Notes: generated by a model not told the origin, from the letters alone. Shown: positions 17,657 through 25,889, numbered from the stretch's first letter. The stretch: DNA of 39,030 nucleotides from Novosphingobium fluoreni (GCF_014196615.1 NZ_JACIDY010000010.1:1-39030), one strand, 5' to 3'. Translations and numbers: made by a program.

Positions 17657-18835
17657 TCAGGCGGTGACTTCGGCCACGGCGGCAACGAACTTGTCGATGT
17701 TGCCCATCGTCAGACCCGCCACGTTGATACGGCCGGAACCGGCCATATAGATGCCGTGCTTCTCCCGCATCTCCAGCACCTGTTCCTTGCTGATCGGCAC
17801 GATCGAGAACAACCCGTTCTGTCCGCCGAACGCCGTCAGGTCCACCGCGCCCGCCTTGCCTGCTGCGGCCAAAGTAGCGCGAACCTGGCGCATGCGGTCC
17901 CGCATCTGGTCCAGTTCGTCCAGCCACTGCGCGGTCAGGCCTTCATCCTCCAGAATCAGGCGGACCGCAGCCGCGCCGTGATCTGGCGGCTGCGACCAGT
18001 TGGCGCGTGCCAGGGAATGGGCATTCGACATCATGCGCGGAAGATCTTCGCCCGCCGCCGCCATGACATAAAGCGCACCAACGCGATCGCGGTACAGGCC
18101 GAAGTTCTTGTCGCACGAGTAGCTGATCAGCGCCTCGGGCACCGCCACCAGGACACGGCGCAAGCCATAGGCGTCTTCTTCCATGCCGTTGCCCAGGCCC
18201 TGATAGGCAAGGTCGAGGATCGGCAGCACCTTGTTTTGCGACAGCAGCTGCGCGATCTCGTCCCATTCGGCGTGGGAGTAATCGATGCCGGTGGGATTGT
18301 GACAGCAGCCATGCAGCAGGATCGCATCACCCTCTACCACATTGGCCAGCGCGCCGCGCAGCGCGTCCATGTCGGTATGGCCGGCCTGGGTCGCGTGATT
18401 GAACTCCACCACATCCAGACCAAGGTCTGCGCAGATCTGCGCGTGGTTGGGCCAGCTGGGAACACCCACGATCACGCGGCGGATGCCAGCCCGCTTCGCC
18501 ACCGCCAATGCGATGCGCAACGAACCCGTGCCACCCGGGGTCTGCATACCTTCGATCCGGCCGCCCATGTCAGGCGATTCCTTGCCGAACACGTAGGGCA
18601 TCAAAGCTTCCACAAAGCCCATATCGCCCTCAGGGCCGAGATACGCCTTGGAGTCCTGCTCTTCCACCAGCTTGCGCTCCGCCGCCTTGATCGCGCCGAA
18701 CACGGGGGTATCGCCCTCCCCAGTCCGGTACACGCCGACGCCGAGATCAATCTTGTCGGCACGCGGGTCCGCGTTGTGGAGCTTGATGAGCGCCAGAAGC
18801 GCATCGGCGGGCTGTTGATGCAAGTTGGTAAGCAT
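17657..18835 (-). CDS. aromatic/aspartate aminotransferase (class I, PLP)
   Basis: This 392-residue fold-type I aminotransferase interconverts an amino acid and a 2-oxoacid using PLP. Class Iα features are clear: KIDLGVGVYR near the start, SWPNH (Trp stacking on the cofactor), HNPTG with Asn180, LDLAYQG with Asp208 and Tyr211, and SYSCDKNFGLYRDR holding the Schiff-base Lys243 and phosphate-binding Arg251. A C-terminal RINVAGL matches the substrate-carboxylate arginine region. It is closest to the TyrB/AspC group; whether aspartate or aromatic acids are preferred cannot be decided here. The ATG at 18835 gives the family N-terminus; the longer reading adds 31 implausible residues. Confidence 0.92.
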   Translation of the reverse strand: MLTNLHQQPADALLALIKLHNADPRADKIDLGVGVYRTGEGDTPVFGAIKAAERKLVEEQDSKAYLGPEGDMGFVEALMPYVFGKESPDMGGRIEGMQTPGGTGSLRIALAVAKRAGIRRVIVGVPSWPNHAQICADLGLDVVEFNHATQAGHTDMDALRGALANVVEGDAILLHGCCHNPTGIDYSHAEWDEIAQLLSQNKVLPILDLAYQGLGNGMEEDAYGLRRVLVAVPEALISYSCDKNFGLYRDRVGALYVMAAAGEDLPRMMSNAHSLARANWSQPPDHGAAAVRLILEDEGLTAQWLDELDQMRDRMRQVRATLAAAGKAGAVDLTAFGGQNGLFSIVPISKEQVLEMREKHGIYMAGSGRINVAGLTMGNIDKFVAAVAEVTA

Positions 18836-19018
18836 GGTGCGCCCCGTTACTTCGCACATCGCCGCCCTGCAAGAGCCCCGATCCACGACAAGCCCGCTGC
18901 CTCGACCTACGATGAACATCTTATACACGAATGGCTCAGACCCGTGATCCTACTTAGACTGCGGACGTTCGCCCAACGGGATCGTCCACCAAGAATTATC
19001 AAGGGAAGAGAGATCACC

Positions 19019-19522
19019 ATGCGTAAGATCATCGCTATTCCGCTTATCGGCACCGCTCTCATTGCGGCGCCCGCCTTCGCGCAACTGGGCGGCGTCGTTG
19101 GCTCTACCGCGAATGTCGGCGCCAATGTGGGCGCGGCAGTCAACACCACCGTGGACCCGGCGTCGGCCGTGCAACACACCACCGATCATGTCGGCCATGC
19201 CGTCAACCGCGCGAACAACGCGGTGCAGCGCCGGATCGACCATGCGCAATTGCGCGTGGCGAACACCACCGATCTCTCCACCGGGCTGGCCGTCCGCGAT
19301 AGCGAGAACCGCTCCGTGGGCACCGTCCAGAAGGTGCAGGGCGATACCGCGATCGTGGTGGACGGCAGCAAGGTATACAACATCCCGGTCTCCCAGCTTT
19401 ACGCCAAGAGCGCCGGGAAGGTGAACCAGGTGATGACGGCAGTGCCGCGCTCCAGCCTGCAACTCGCTGCGGGCGCCAATGCGAGTGCCAGCGCATCGGG
19501 CAACGCGGCAGAGGGCGACTAA
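19019..19522 (+). CDS. small exported protein of unknown function
   Basis: This 167-residue protein has a signal peptide (RKIIAIPLIGTALIAAPAFA, cleavage after FAFA-like AFA) and a mature region of low complexity rich in Ala, Val and Asn. A central segment, DLSTGLAVRDSENRSVGTVQKVQGDTAIVV, resembles a PRC-barrel-like strand pattern, as seen in small exported alphaproteobacterial proteins, but the match is weak. A good ribosome-binding site, AAGGGAAGAGAG, lies just before the ATG at 19019. The protein should be periplasmic. It stands alone between the aminotransferase and DUF1134 genes. Function unknown. Confidence 0.75.
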   Translation: MRKIIAIPLIGTALIAAPAFAQLGGVVGSTANVGANVGAAVNTTVDPASAVQHTTDHVGHAVNRANNAVQRRIDHAQLRVANTTDLSTGLAVRDSENRSVGTVQKVQGDTAIVVDGSKVYNIPVSQLYAKSAGKVNQVMTAVPRSSLQLAAGANASASASGNAAEGD

Positions 19523-19589
19523 AACCTGTCGTGCCCAATTCGATGACCGGACGGCCGCGCGGAATCACCCCCGCGCGGCCGAGCCGCGT

Positions 19590-20456
19590 TCAGAATGGCA
19601 GCCATTTCTGGTTGTGCGTGAACTTCATGTATCCCGCATTGACGCCCAGGCGCAGTCCGGCGCCCATCCGTACCGGGATCAGCACCACGTCGCCACGGCG
19701 CAGATAGCTGATATTGAAACCGCCAACGAGGTAGGCCTGCCCCTCACCCGCCGGGAAGCGCTTATACAGCTCTTCCGTATCGTAGAGATTGTAGACCAGC
19801 ACGAAGGCGTTGGATGCGTTCAAGCCCGCATCGAAGCCAATCGACGGCCCGGTCCAATAGACCGCGCGAGTGCCCTCCACCTTGTGATGAAGCGTACCCG
19901 AGCCATAACGCAGGCCCACGCCGATCGCGCCGGAGCCCTCGCGCCCGACGATATAGGCGTTGGGCTCGCCCTGCTTGCGCAGCAAGTCTTCAATCATGCT
20001 GGCCAGGCCCTGCGCGCCTTTGCCGAACACGCCCTCGGCCGCGCCGATCAAGTCATCCTTGCGATATGTCGTGCCCTGCGGCGCGGTCGCCTCGGTGCCG
20101 ATCGATTGCGGGTTCCAGTCGTCCACCGAATTGGACGGAGTGGCCGCCGGCGCGCGCGACGCATCGGAGACGGACGTGGAAGCCGGATAGGATGTCGACG
20201 ATGACGAGGGGCCGGTATCTACCGGCGTTCCGTTCCCACCATAGATATCGGTCGAACTGCCGCGATCTCGCGCTGCCGGAGATACAGGTGCCGATCGGGC
20301 GGGGGTGTTCTGGCCAGGCGACAAGTCACCGTCGATCGCGACGTCCGGGTCCACGGAGCGCACTTGCGCCGCGACGGGAGCCGCCAGCAACGTGCCTCCC
20401 AGCCCCATCACCACGATGGCCGCCGCCATATGCGACCGCATCTTGCGTAAATTCAT
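19590..20456 (-). CDS. DUF1134/EipA family envelope protein
   Basis: This 288-residue exported protein has a signal peptide (hydrophobic AAIVVMGLGGTLLAAPVAAQ) and a Ser/Pro-rich linker of about 90 residues. The C-terminal DUF1134 domain (about 125-288) contains VGREGSGAIGVGLRYGSGTL, WTGPSIGFDAGLNASNAFVLVYNL and a GAGLRLGVNAGYMKFT ending. The family includes EipA of Brucella, a periplasmic protein needed for envelope integrity, and has a Ysc84-related barrel. The start at 20456 precedes the signal peptide directly; the longer reading is rejected. It is the last core gene before the tRNA-Ser and island. Confidence 0.88.
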   Translation of the reverse strand: MNLRKMRSHMAAAIVVMGLGGTLLAAPVAAQVRSVDPDVAIDGDLSPGQNTPARSAPVSPAARDRGSSTDIYGGNGTPVDTGPSSSSTSYPASTSVSDASRAPAATPSNSVDDWNPQSIGTEATAPQGTTYRKDDLIGAAEGVFGKGAQGLASMIEDLLRKQGEPNAYIVGREGSGAIGVGLRYGSGTLHHKVEGTRAVYWTGPSIGFDAGLNASNAFVLVYNLYDTEELYKRFPAGEGQAYLVGGFNISYLRRGDVVLIPVRMGAGLRLGVNAGYMKFTHNQKWLPF

Positions 20457-20671
20457 GATCGCCCCGCGCTCCCGATACCTGGACCCAATCTCAGACTTAG
20501 AGCGCATCCGGCCTTATCCAGCAATGAACGGTGTGCCCCCAAGGCGATTTTGCGCCGAGGCGAACTGAAGCCGCCGTTTAGCCGCATGCAAAGATCATCT
20601 CAAACAAGCCTGCGCACCCCCTTGCTCCTTGCCAAACCCCTCGCTATAGCCGCGCCCTCAAGGCCGCATCC

Positions 20672-20763
20672 GGAGACGTGGGTGAGTGGCTGAAACCAGC
20701 GGTTTGCTAAACCGTCGTGCCCTTAAGGGGGCACCCCGGGTTCGAATCCCGGCGTCTCCGCCA
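20672..20763 (+). tRNA. tRNA-Ser (anticodon GCT)
   Basis: A full class II tRNA is readable: acceptor GGAGACG pairs with CGTCTCC at the 3' end, discriminator G at 20760 and encoded CCA at 20761-20763. The anticodon loop TTGCTAA gives GCT (codons AGC/AGU), the variable arm is long as expected for serine, and the T arm contains GGTTCGAATCC. It is the integration target of the island: a P4-type integrase gene follows 180 bp downstream. Confidence 0.97.
20721..20763 (+). other. likely attachment site (attL) in tRNA-Ser 3' end
   Basis: The 3' part of the tRNA-Ser gene is the probable recombination site, as is usual for P4-type integrases reading away from a tRNA. I found no second copy of its 3' end elsewhere in the window, so the exact core length cannot be set and the far boundary is outside the window or diverged. 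Confidence 0.6.
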
Positions 20764-20766
20764 GCG

Positions 20767-20816
20767 GCCACTTTCCAGCACACCATCGCGAACTACTACG
20801 AACGCTGGAAAGTGGC
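20767..20816. repeat. 13-bp inverted repeat next to attL
   Basis: A perfect 13-bp inverted repeat (GCCACTTTCCAGC at 20767-20779 and GCTGGAAAGTGGC at 20804-20816) lies 3 bases after the tRNA CCA. It could be an integrase or excisionase site, or a tRNA terminator stem. Confidence 0.65.
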
Positions 20817-20944
20817 GGTTAGCCGCGCTTTTACATAGATTTTGCGTTCACCAGCGTTCGCCACAGATCGTGGAAAGCCGTGCAAACTTTGCGCCCAAAT
20901 TTATGGCTGGCGGGACTGCTGATCGCCTGCTAACAGCCGAAATC

Positions 20945-22189
20945 ATGCCCTCGCACGCGCGTAACAAACTTTCAGATCGGCGGGTTCAGTCGGAGAAGAA
21001 GCCAGGCCTCTATGGCGATGGGGGCGGCCTCTACCTGCGCATCCGTCCGAGCGGTCGATCATGGATCTTCATCGGCACGCTCAAGCCCAAGGGCGAATTC
21101 AGGATCAAGAAGACAGGCCCCGGCAAGCGAATCGAGATGGGGCTTGGTTCGGCGCTGGACGTGCCCCTCGCGAAAGCTCGGCAGCGTGCCGCCGAAATCC
21201 GAGAGATGCTGCTGGAAGGAATAGACCCTCGTGTCGAACGTCTGAAAAGCAAGGAAGAGGCGAAGCCGGCTGACGACAAGCCCGTCGTGACGTTCGGTGC
21301 GTTCGCTATGGAACTGCTCGACAGCATTGAGGACGGCTTCCGCAGCCCAAAGCATCGCGCGCAATGGCGCAGCACCCTGAAGACCCATGCCAAACCGCTG
21401 TTAGAGGTGCCGATCGCAGAGGTGACCACCGAACAGATCGTCGCGGTTCTAGAGCCCATTTGGCTGACTAAACGTGAAACGGCTTCCAGGCTACGCGGCC
21501 GCATCGAGCGTGTGCTTGATGCCGCCAGGGTCAAGGGACTGCGCGAGGGTGAAAACCCCGCTCGTGGTCGTGGTCACCTGGAGCTGTTGCTGCCGAAGAG
21601 CACCAAGACGGTGCGACATCATCCGGCGCTGCCGTTCAAGCAGGTGGCCGAGTTCATCACCGGCTTGCGCCAGCGTTCAGGAATGGCGGCGCGAGCGCTT
21701 GAGTTTACGATCCTCACAGCGGCGCGTTCTGGCGAGACGCGAGGAATGACGTGGGCTGAGGTGAACCTGGAAGAGCGGCTCTGGACCGTGCCAGCGTCAC
21801 GCATGAAGGCCGGTGCGACGCACGAGGTGCCGCTTAGTGATCGAGCAATGGCCATCCTGAACGACTTGAAGAACGATAAGGTCCAGCCGCACCACTTTGT
21901 GTTTCCAGCCCAGAGGAGTGGGTCTCTTTCGGACATGACGCTCTCCGCAGTCATCAAGCGAATGCAGCAGACCGGCATCACCGTTCACGGGTTCCGCTCC
22001 ACCTTCCGCGATTGGGCTGGCGAGGAGACCTCGTTCGAACGCGAAGTGATAGAAATGGCACTGGCCCACACTGTCGCGTCCTCGGTAGAACGCGCCTATC
22101 GCCGTGGGCGAGCGCTCGAGAAGCGTCGCGATCTCATGACTGAGTGGGCTAAGTACTGCTTCCAAGAAAAGGATACAGAAAAAGGATAG
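20945..22189 (+). CDS. P4-type tyrosine integrase
   Basis: This 414-residue site-specific recombinase would insert and excise the island at tRNA-Ser. It has an N-terminal DUF4102 arm-binding domain (LYGDGGGLYLRIRPSGRSW), a core-binding domain and a C-terminal catalytic domain. Catalytic residues are in place: Arg261 in TAARSGETRG, the HGFR pair (His348, Arg351), His375 in ALAH and the nucleophile Tyr385 in ERAYRR. The ATG at 20945 is chosen because it gives the normal family start; a reading from 20717 begins inside the tRNA. It is apparently intact. A 280-bp AT-richer stretch with a nested inverted repeat follows. Confidence 0.94.
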   Translation: MPSHARNKLSDRRVQSEKKPGLYGDGGGLYLRIRPSGRSWIFIGTLKPKGEFRIKKTGPGKRIEMGLGSALDVPLAKARQRAAEIREMLLEGIDPRVERLKSKEEAKPADDKPVVTFGAFAMELLDSIEDGFRSPKHRAQWRSTLKTHAKPLLEVPIAEVTTEQIVAVLEPIWLTKRETASRLRGRIERVLDAARVKGLREGENPARGRGHLELLLPKSTKTVRHHPALPFKQVAEFITGLRQRSGMAARALEFTILTAARSGETRGMTWAEVNLEERLWTVPASRMKAGATHEVPLSDRAMAILNDLKNDKVQPHHFVFPAQRSGSLSDMTLSAVIKRMQQTGITVHGFRSTFRDWAGEETSFEREVIEMALAHTVASSVERAYRRGRALEKRRDLMTEWAKYCFQEKDTEKG

Positions 22190-22253
22190 CGAATCACCAC
22201 AAATCGCGTCCTAATGTAAGCTTCCGTGGTTTGTTCTCATTTCAGTTGTAGAC

Positions 22254-22312
22254 GCGCAGAAATATGTCAGTTTTGACGAAAAGCGTTATTTACGTTAAAA
22301 CAGATTCTGCGC
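22254..22312. repeat. nested inverted repeat downstream of integrase
   Basis: An 8-bp outer stem (22254-22261 with 22305-22312) encloses a 9-bp inner stem with one wobble (22270-22278 with 22293-22301). The stretch is AT-rich inside a GC-rich region. It may be an int terminator or a binding site for an accessory factor. Confidence 0.45.
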
Positions 22313-22468
22313 AGCCTCTGCTCCGATTGAATGAGCTAGGACTCAAGCGCAATCCACAAAGAGCGTCAGGTGGGGTGCCGGATAGTATCCGGTCGAGAGA
22401 ATGCAGGTGACCGCGTCGGCAGTTCGGCGCACCAAGCCAGCACTCATTGCAAGATCGGCTTCGCGCCG

Positions 22469-23149
22469 ATGGAGGCCCTTCTCGGCCTCCAACACGCGAA
22501 GGATACGAACTTGGATCACGAACATCGAATGGCCGCGGCGAAGCTGATCGACGGTCAACTGGCCGGCCGCATCATCCGCAACCTTGGCCAGATCGAAGCG
22601 GACTTCTTCCACAGCGCCTGGCCGCTGAGTGAGCGGCTGATGCACGAAGCCTTCCTCGCCATCAGCCAGGTGGCCCAGGCACCGTGGGAGTGTAGCGAAG
22701 TCGAATGGTCGACTCGGATCGTCTGCCCCGAATGGAAGATGACCAAGGGTGTCGGCACCGGCGACATGCGGCTGGAACTCGGCGAACTCTCGGCCGACCC
22801 GGATGGCTACGAGCACTCCTGGTTGGCCGCAGCGCTCAAGGCAGCTCCGACACAGCTGTGCATCGCCGTCAAGTTTCGCCGGGGCCTCCAAGACTTCGCC
22901 GAAGGACTTCTGCAGGACGAAAAGGCGATTGCAGGTTTGAAGAAGGCTGGGTTCAAGCGAGACGACGACCAAGGGGTCTTGTACGTGCCATTCGACATCC
23001 CGGCCGAGATCATGGCCGCAGGCTTTGAACAAAACGACCTGAGCAAGGCGATCCAGCCGATCGGCAAGGCAGCGGCACTGGCGCTGGCTGCGAAGCCTGA
23101 ACTCGACAAGCTGCTCGAACAGGTCCGGGCCGCCGCCAAGCGAAAGTAA
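22469..23149 (+). CDS. island hypothetical protein
   Basis: I do not recognise this protein of about 226 residues. It is soluble, with no signal peptide or membrane segment, and mixes helical stretches (HEHRMAAAKLIDGQLAGRI, LSERLMHEAFLAISQVAQ) with a C-terminal Ala/Lys-rich helix ending ELDKLLEQVRAAAKRK. Conserved-looking blocks include CSEVEWSTRIVCPEWKM and FKRDDDQGVLYVPFDIP. The start is uncertain: an in-frame GTG at 22370 adds 33 residues of unconvincing sequence, so I prefer the ATG at 22469. It is the first cargo gene after the integrase and about 110 bp before the DUF3768 gene. Confidence 0.7.
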   Translation: MEALLGLQHAKDTNLDHEHRMAAAKLIDGQLAGRIIRNLGQIEADFFHSAWPLSERLMHEAFLAISQVAQAPWECSEVEWSTRIVCPEWKMTKGVGTGDMRLELGELSADPDGYEHSWLAAALKAAPTQLCIAVKFRRGLQDFAEGLLQDEKAIAGLKKAGFKRDDDQGVLYVPFDIPAEIMAAGFEQNDLSKAIQPIGKAAALALAAKPELDKLLEQVRAAAKRK

Positions 23150-23258
23150 TCGCTCGCACTAGGCCGGTCGATCCAGGCCTGGTTTCAGTTCTCCATCCGC
23201 ATTGCTCCCCTCCCCCGTGCACCACGGCGTCGAAGGCGAGTGCCAAGGATCACCCATC

Positions 23259-23603
23259 ATGACCGACACAACCGAATTGCCTCGGGCGATGACAATCGCC
23301 CGCTTGAACGATCAACTTCGTCAGACCGGAACCGGCGGCAGCATCGTTATCACCGATACGCTGCGCAAGGTGTCCAGGTTCAACGCCAGCGCCCTGGCGG
23401 CAGCGCTCGCCAGCTACGACGGCTTCGACGCCGACAACGATCCGCACGGCGAGCGGGACTTTGGCGACCTGACGCTGTTCGGCGAGGATCTGCTTTTCAA
23501 GATCGACTACTACGACAAGGACCTGACCTTCGGCTCGGACGATCCCGCCAACCCTGATGTGACCCAGCGTGTGCTCACTGTGATGCTGGCATGCGACTGG
23601 TAA
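23259..23603 (+). CDS. DUF3768 domain protein
   Basis: This 114-residue protein matches DUF3768, a small family frequent on alphaproteobacterial plasmids and islands. Diagnostic stretches are ARLNDQLRQTGTGGSIVIT near residue 15, YDGFDADNDPHGERDFG and FKIDYYDKDLTFGSDDPANP, ending TQRVLTVMLACDW. It is acidic and probably cytoplasmic; no function is known. The start ATG at 23259 follows a weak GGATCACC region. It stands directly before the structured RNA leader, and the short interval suggests one transcript or a processed leader. Confidence 0.85.
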   Translation: MTDTTELPRAMTIARLNDQLRQTGTGGSIVITDTLRKVSRFNASALAAALASYDGFDADNDPHGERDFGDLTLFGEDLLFKIDYYDKDLTFGSDDPANPDVTQRVLTVMLACDW

Positions 23604-23681
23604 AGGTAACACGCACCATGAAACACAATCGTGTGGCGCAAGCCCTTGATCGCCAGCCACCAAAACAGCATACGCGTTCTA

Positions 23682-23863
23682 CCTGCGGTCTGTCCCGCAG
23701 GGGAGGCTTCAGAACCTCTTGTCGTACGCACTGGTCGAGCTTCTCGGCCGGGTGGCCGTCGCGCATGTCCAGGGCAACGCCTAAAGGCGTCGGCGCCTTG
23801 TGCGTGCGCGGGGTTCTGAACGCCCGGCTTAGGCCGGGTGCCTCCATGAATGATGGAGGGCAC
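23682..23863 (+). ncRNA. putative structured leader RNA with Shine-Dalgarno sequestering hairpin
   Basis: Nearly every base of this 182-nt interval can be paired. Stem B is 23682-23688/23695-23701. Stem P0 is GGAGGC 23702-23707 with GCCTCC 23840-23845. P1 is 23708-23718/23810-23820 (11 bp) and P2 is 23723-23730/23801-23808 (8 bp); small hairpins lie inside. Stem C is 23823-23828/23833-23838. P0, P1 and C meet as a three-way junction, with B stacked beside P0. Hairpin D (23838-23847 with 23853-23863, one bulge) uses the same CCTCC as P0 and buries the GGAGG ribosome-binding site of the gene at 23868. No coding sequence explains the interval. Function is inferred from structure only. Confidence 0.55.
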
Positions 23864-23867
23864 GCTG

Positions 23868-24608
23868 ATGGCCGGGGATGATATTGTAGACGCCGAGTGG
23901 GAAGAAGTGCCCAATCACGGCGGTAACCTTCACGTCGCAAAGCCTTCACATCGATCAGCGCAAGAAGTCAAAAGCTCCGCTAGCCAAGCCAGCGGCACGC
24001 GCGGCCACCAGCCCACCGTAGCACCCAGGCAGGGCAGCATAGGCCTGTTCTTCAGGGGATTGTGGCGCGTTATCGTTGTCGTCCTAGGCTTCATGGCCTT
24101 ACTGCTTATCTTCGTCGCTTTGGTTCCAGCGCCTGGAAGTGAATCTGGCTCTGCTGATGAGGGCGGCACGTCTGCCAATCAGAGTGACCAGCAAGCGGGG
24201 GCTGGCGATGGCGACGCAAAGCAGATGCTCAGCGATTGGTCGCAGGCGGTCACGGGAAAGCCTAGCACCATCGGCTTCGCATTGATCGATGGAGAAGGGA
24301 AGCCAGGCGAGTTCTGTAGCTCATCAACGGGCAACTCGTTGATGAACTTCGGAGGGCGTTCGCTCCCGCCCGAACACGCCGACATGTACACCTACTTCAG
24401 CTGGCTGCCTGACAAGAGTGATACCGGCATCGTCGGATTCTTCACGTTCGATCGCGCTGCGGGAGAACTGCTCGGCCACGACCTGATCCAAGGCAATGTG
24501 GCAACGGACCGCCACCATGACATCGCAGACAAGCGGTTCAAGGTGAACCCGGACGGCTCAGGCAGAGTCACGATCGATGGCACCCGTTACCATGTGTGCG
24601 TGCTGTGA
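23868..24608 (+). CDS. single-pass inner membrane protein with periplasmic domain
   Basis: This 246-residue protein has an acidic, hydrophilic cytoplasmic N-terminus (residues 1-60), one membrane segment (about 66-87, WRVIVVVLGFMALLLIFVAL) and a C-terminal periplasmic domain (about 120-246). That domain has GEFCSSSTGNSLMNFGG and FSWLPDKSDTGIVGFFTFDRAAG, with a terminal Cys in RYHVCVL. I do not recognise the family. The start at 23868 follows GGAGGG at the right distance; two earlier ATGs lie inside the leader hairpin and are less likely. It begins a five-gene tightly packed cluster and is joined to the next gene by a TGATG overlap. Confidence 0.72.
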   Translation: MAGDDIVDAEWEEVPNHGGNLHVAKPSHRSAQEVKSSASQASGTRGHQPTVAPRQGSIGLFFRGLWRVIVVVLGFMALLLIFVALVPAPGSESGSADEGGTSANQSDQQAGAGDGDAKQMLSDWSQAVTGKPSTIGFALIDGEGKPGEFCSSSTGNSLMNFGGRSLPPEHADMYTYFSWLPDKSDTGIVGFFTFDRAAGELLGHDLIQGNVATDRHHDIADKRFKVNPDGSGRVTIDGTRYHVCVL

Positions 24609-25378
24609 TGCGCGGCTCACCCCGCGGCACACTGCCGCTCGCCACATCGATCCTGTGCAGCGTCTTGGCTGTCACGCTCACCAACTGCAGCCCGCAGGCA
24701 GGCGGAGGTGAGGAGCAGACGCACAACTCTTCCCATCCTGCGCTGGCCGCCTGCCAACGCGCCGACGTGCAGGAGGTGGTCGGAAAGGAAACGCGGGGCA
24801 AGCTGTACAAGGCTGCCTTGCCCAGGCTGATGATGATGCAGTCATGGTTGGGCGCTGATCCGAACCGGATCGTTGCCGCATTCGACCAGGCCGAAGTGAC
24901 GTTCGATCATGTCTCGATCGATAATCCGGGCGCATTGGGCGAGCCGCCGTACCAGCAGATTGTCTGTACGGGCCACATCCAGATCGACATGAGCAACGCA
25001 ACCGCCGGCCAGGACATCCTCGGCATCGATGGCCTACGCTGGGTCATTAACTTCAGCGGTCAGCCGAGCGATCCAGCGACGGACGCCTTCACCGTTGATG
25101 TCGACGACGTGAGCATCGGCCGTGGCATGACCCACAATGGGCGCTCGCCGGTCCAGCCGCAGCCGCAAGAGCAAGCGGATCAGAACGCTCCCGAAGCCGG
25201 TGGTGTCGATCAGGCTGACGGTAACACCGCTGCCGATGACGCAGCACGGGCGGCTGATGAGGCCCAAGCAGCAGTGGCACAAGCGGAAGCGGAGATGAAG
25301 TCACCGCCGCAAGCGCCCACGCAGCAACGCGGCACCAACAACCAACCGAGCGAGGAGGATCTCTATGCCCCGCACTGA
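24608..25378 (+). CDS. putative lipoprotein of island envelope cluster
   Basis: This 256-residue protein carries a lipoprotein signal: a hydrophobic core LATSILCSVLAVTL and lipobox LTNC with the lipidated Cys27. The mature part has QRADVQEVVGKETRGKLYKA and a strand-rich region VTFDHVSIDN. A disordered C-terminal tail rich in Gln, Ala and Glu follows from about residue 185. The ATG overlaps the stop of the upstream gene and the 3' end overlaps the next gene by 14 bases, so translation is coupled on both sides. The family is unknown; lipidation and export are inferred from the signal. Confidence 0.7.
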   Translation: MRGSPRGTLPLATSILCSVLAVTLTNCSPQAGGGEEQTHNSSHPALAACQRADVQEVVGKETRGKLYKAALPRLMMMQSWLGADPNRIVAAFDQAEVTFDHVSIDNPGALGEPPYQQIVCTGHIQIDMSNATAGQDILGIDGLRWVINFSGQPSDPATDAFTVDVDDVSIGRGMTHNGRSPVQPQPQEQADQNAPEAGGVDQADGNTAADDAARAADEAQAAVAQAEAEMKSPPQAPTQQRGTNNQPSEEDLYAPH

Positions 25379-25889
25379 TCTGCTCGGCCTGCGCCGCTCC
25401 AAGACTTGGCTGCTACGAGCGGCAGTTCCGGTCGCGTTGGCCGCGAGCAGCACGATGGCGCATGCCGATCGAGCCGCTGACATGTGCCTCGATCAACGCA
25501 TCCGCCAAGCTGCCGCCGAGTCTATCGGCAAGTGGGCACAGCTGTATCCGTTCGCACGGGTGCTGATTGGCGATGATGCTCGTTTTGGTAGTATGTCGGA
25601 GCCGACCGTCCTCCAACGTGGCGCGGACAACGTCGTATGCCTCGCGTCCTTCTCGCTGGTGAAGCCATCGCCGACCGGGAGCGCATACCGGGTATCGATT
25701 GACCACTTCGCCTATAGGGTGACGCAGGAGAGTGACGGGCTGACCGTCTCCCTCGCCGACCTGCCGCCCACGCTGGACGGTACCGGCCTCAACATGTCCA
25801 ACCTGGTCGCTCGCTTCAGCATCGACGGTAAGCCGTACGCCGACGTGCTGCGCGCAAACCAGCAACGCTTTCAGGAGCGCCGTCAATGA
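25365..25889 (+). CDS. secreted protein of island envelope cluster
   Basis: This 174-residue protein has a signal peptide (basic RRSKTWLLR, hydrophobic AAVPVALAASSTM, cleavage near AHA at residues 33-35). The mature domain has two cysteines (DMCLDQRIRQ and VVCLASFSLV) that could form a disulfide. Other notable segments are SIGKWAQLYPFARVLIGDDARFG and the strand-like SAYRVSIDHFAYRVTQ. I do not recognise the family. It overlaps the lipoprotein gene and its stop overlaps the start of a small membrane protein gene, so it belongs to the same unit. Predicted periplasmic. Confidence 0.7.
   Translation: MPRTDLLGLRRSKTWLLRAAVPVALAASSTMAHADRAADMCLDQRIRQAAAESIGKWAQLYPFARVLIGDDARFGSMSEPTVLQRGADNVVCLASFSLVKPSPTGSAYRVSIDHFAYRVTQESDGLTVSLADLPPTLDGTGLNMSNLVARFSIDGKPYADVLRANQQRFQERRQ

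Noticed and set aside
22370..22468. GTG start adding 33 residues to the first cargo gene
   Set aside because: The added residues look non-coding and no ribosome-binding site supports the GTG.
23860..23875. Hammerhead ribozyme core (CTGATG)
   Set aside because: The motif is followed by G rather than A, and neither the GAAA core nor the three stems can be arranged around it.
23591..23881. Plus-strand 96-codon frame over the structured leader
   Set aside because: Peptide is low-complexity, overlaps the DUF3768 gene end, and the bases are better explained by paired RNA stems.
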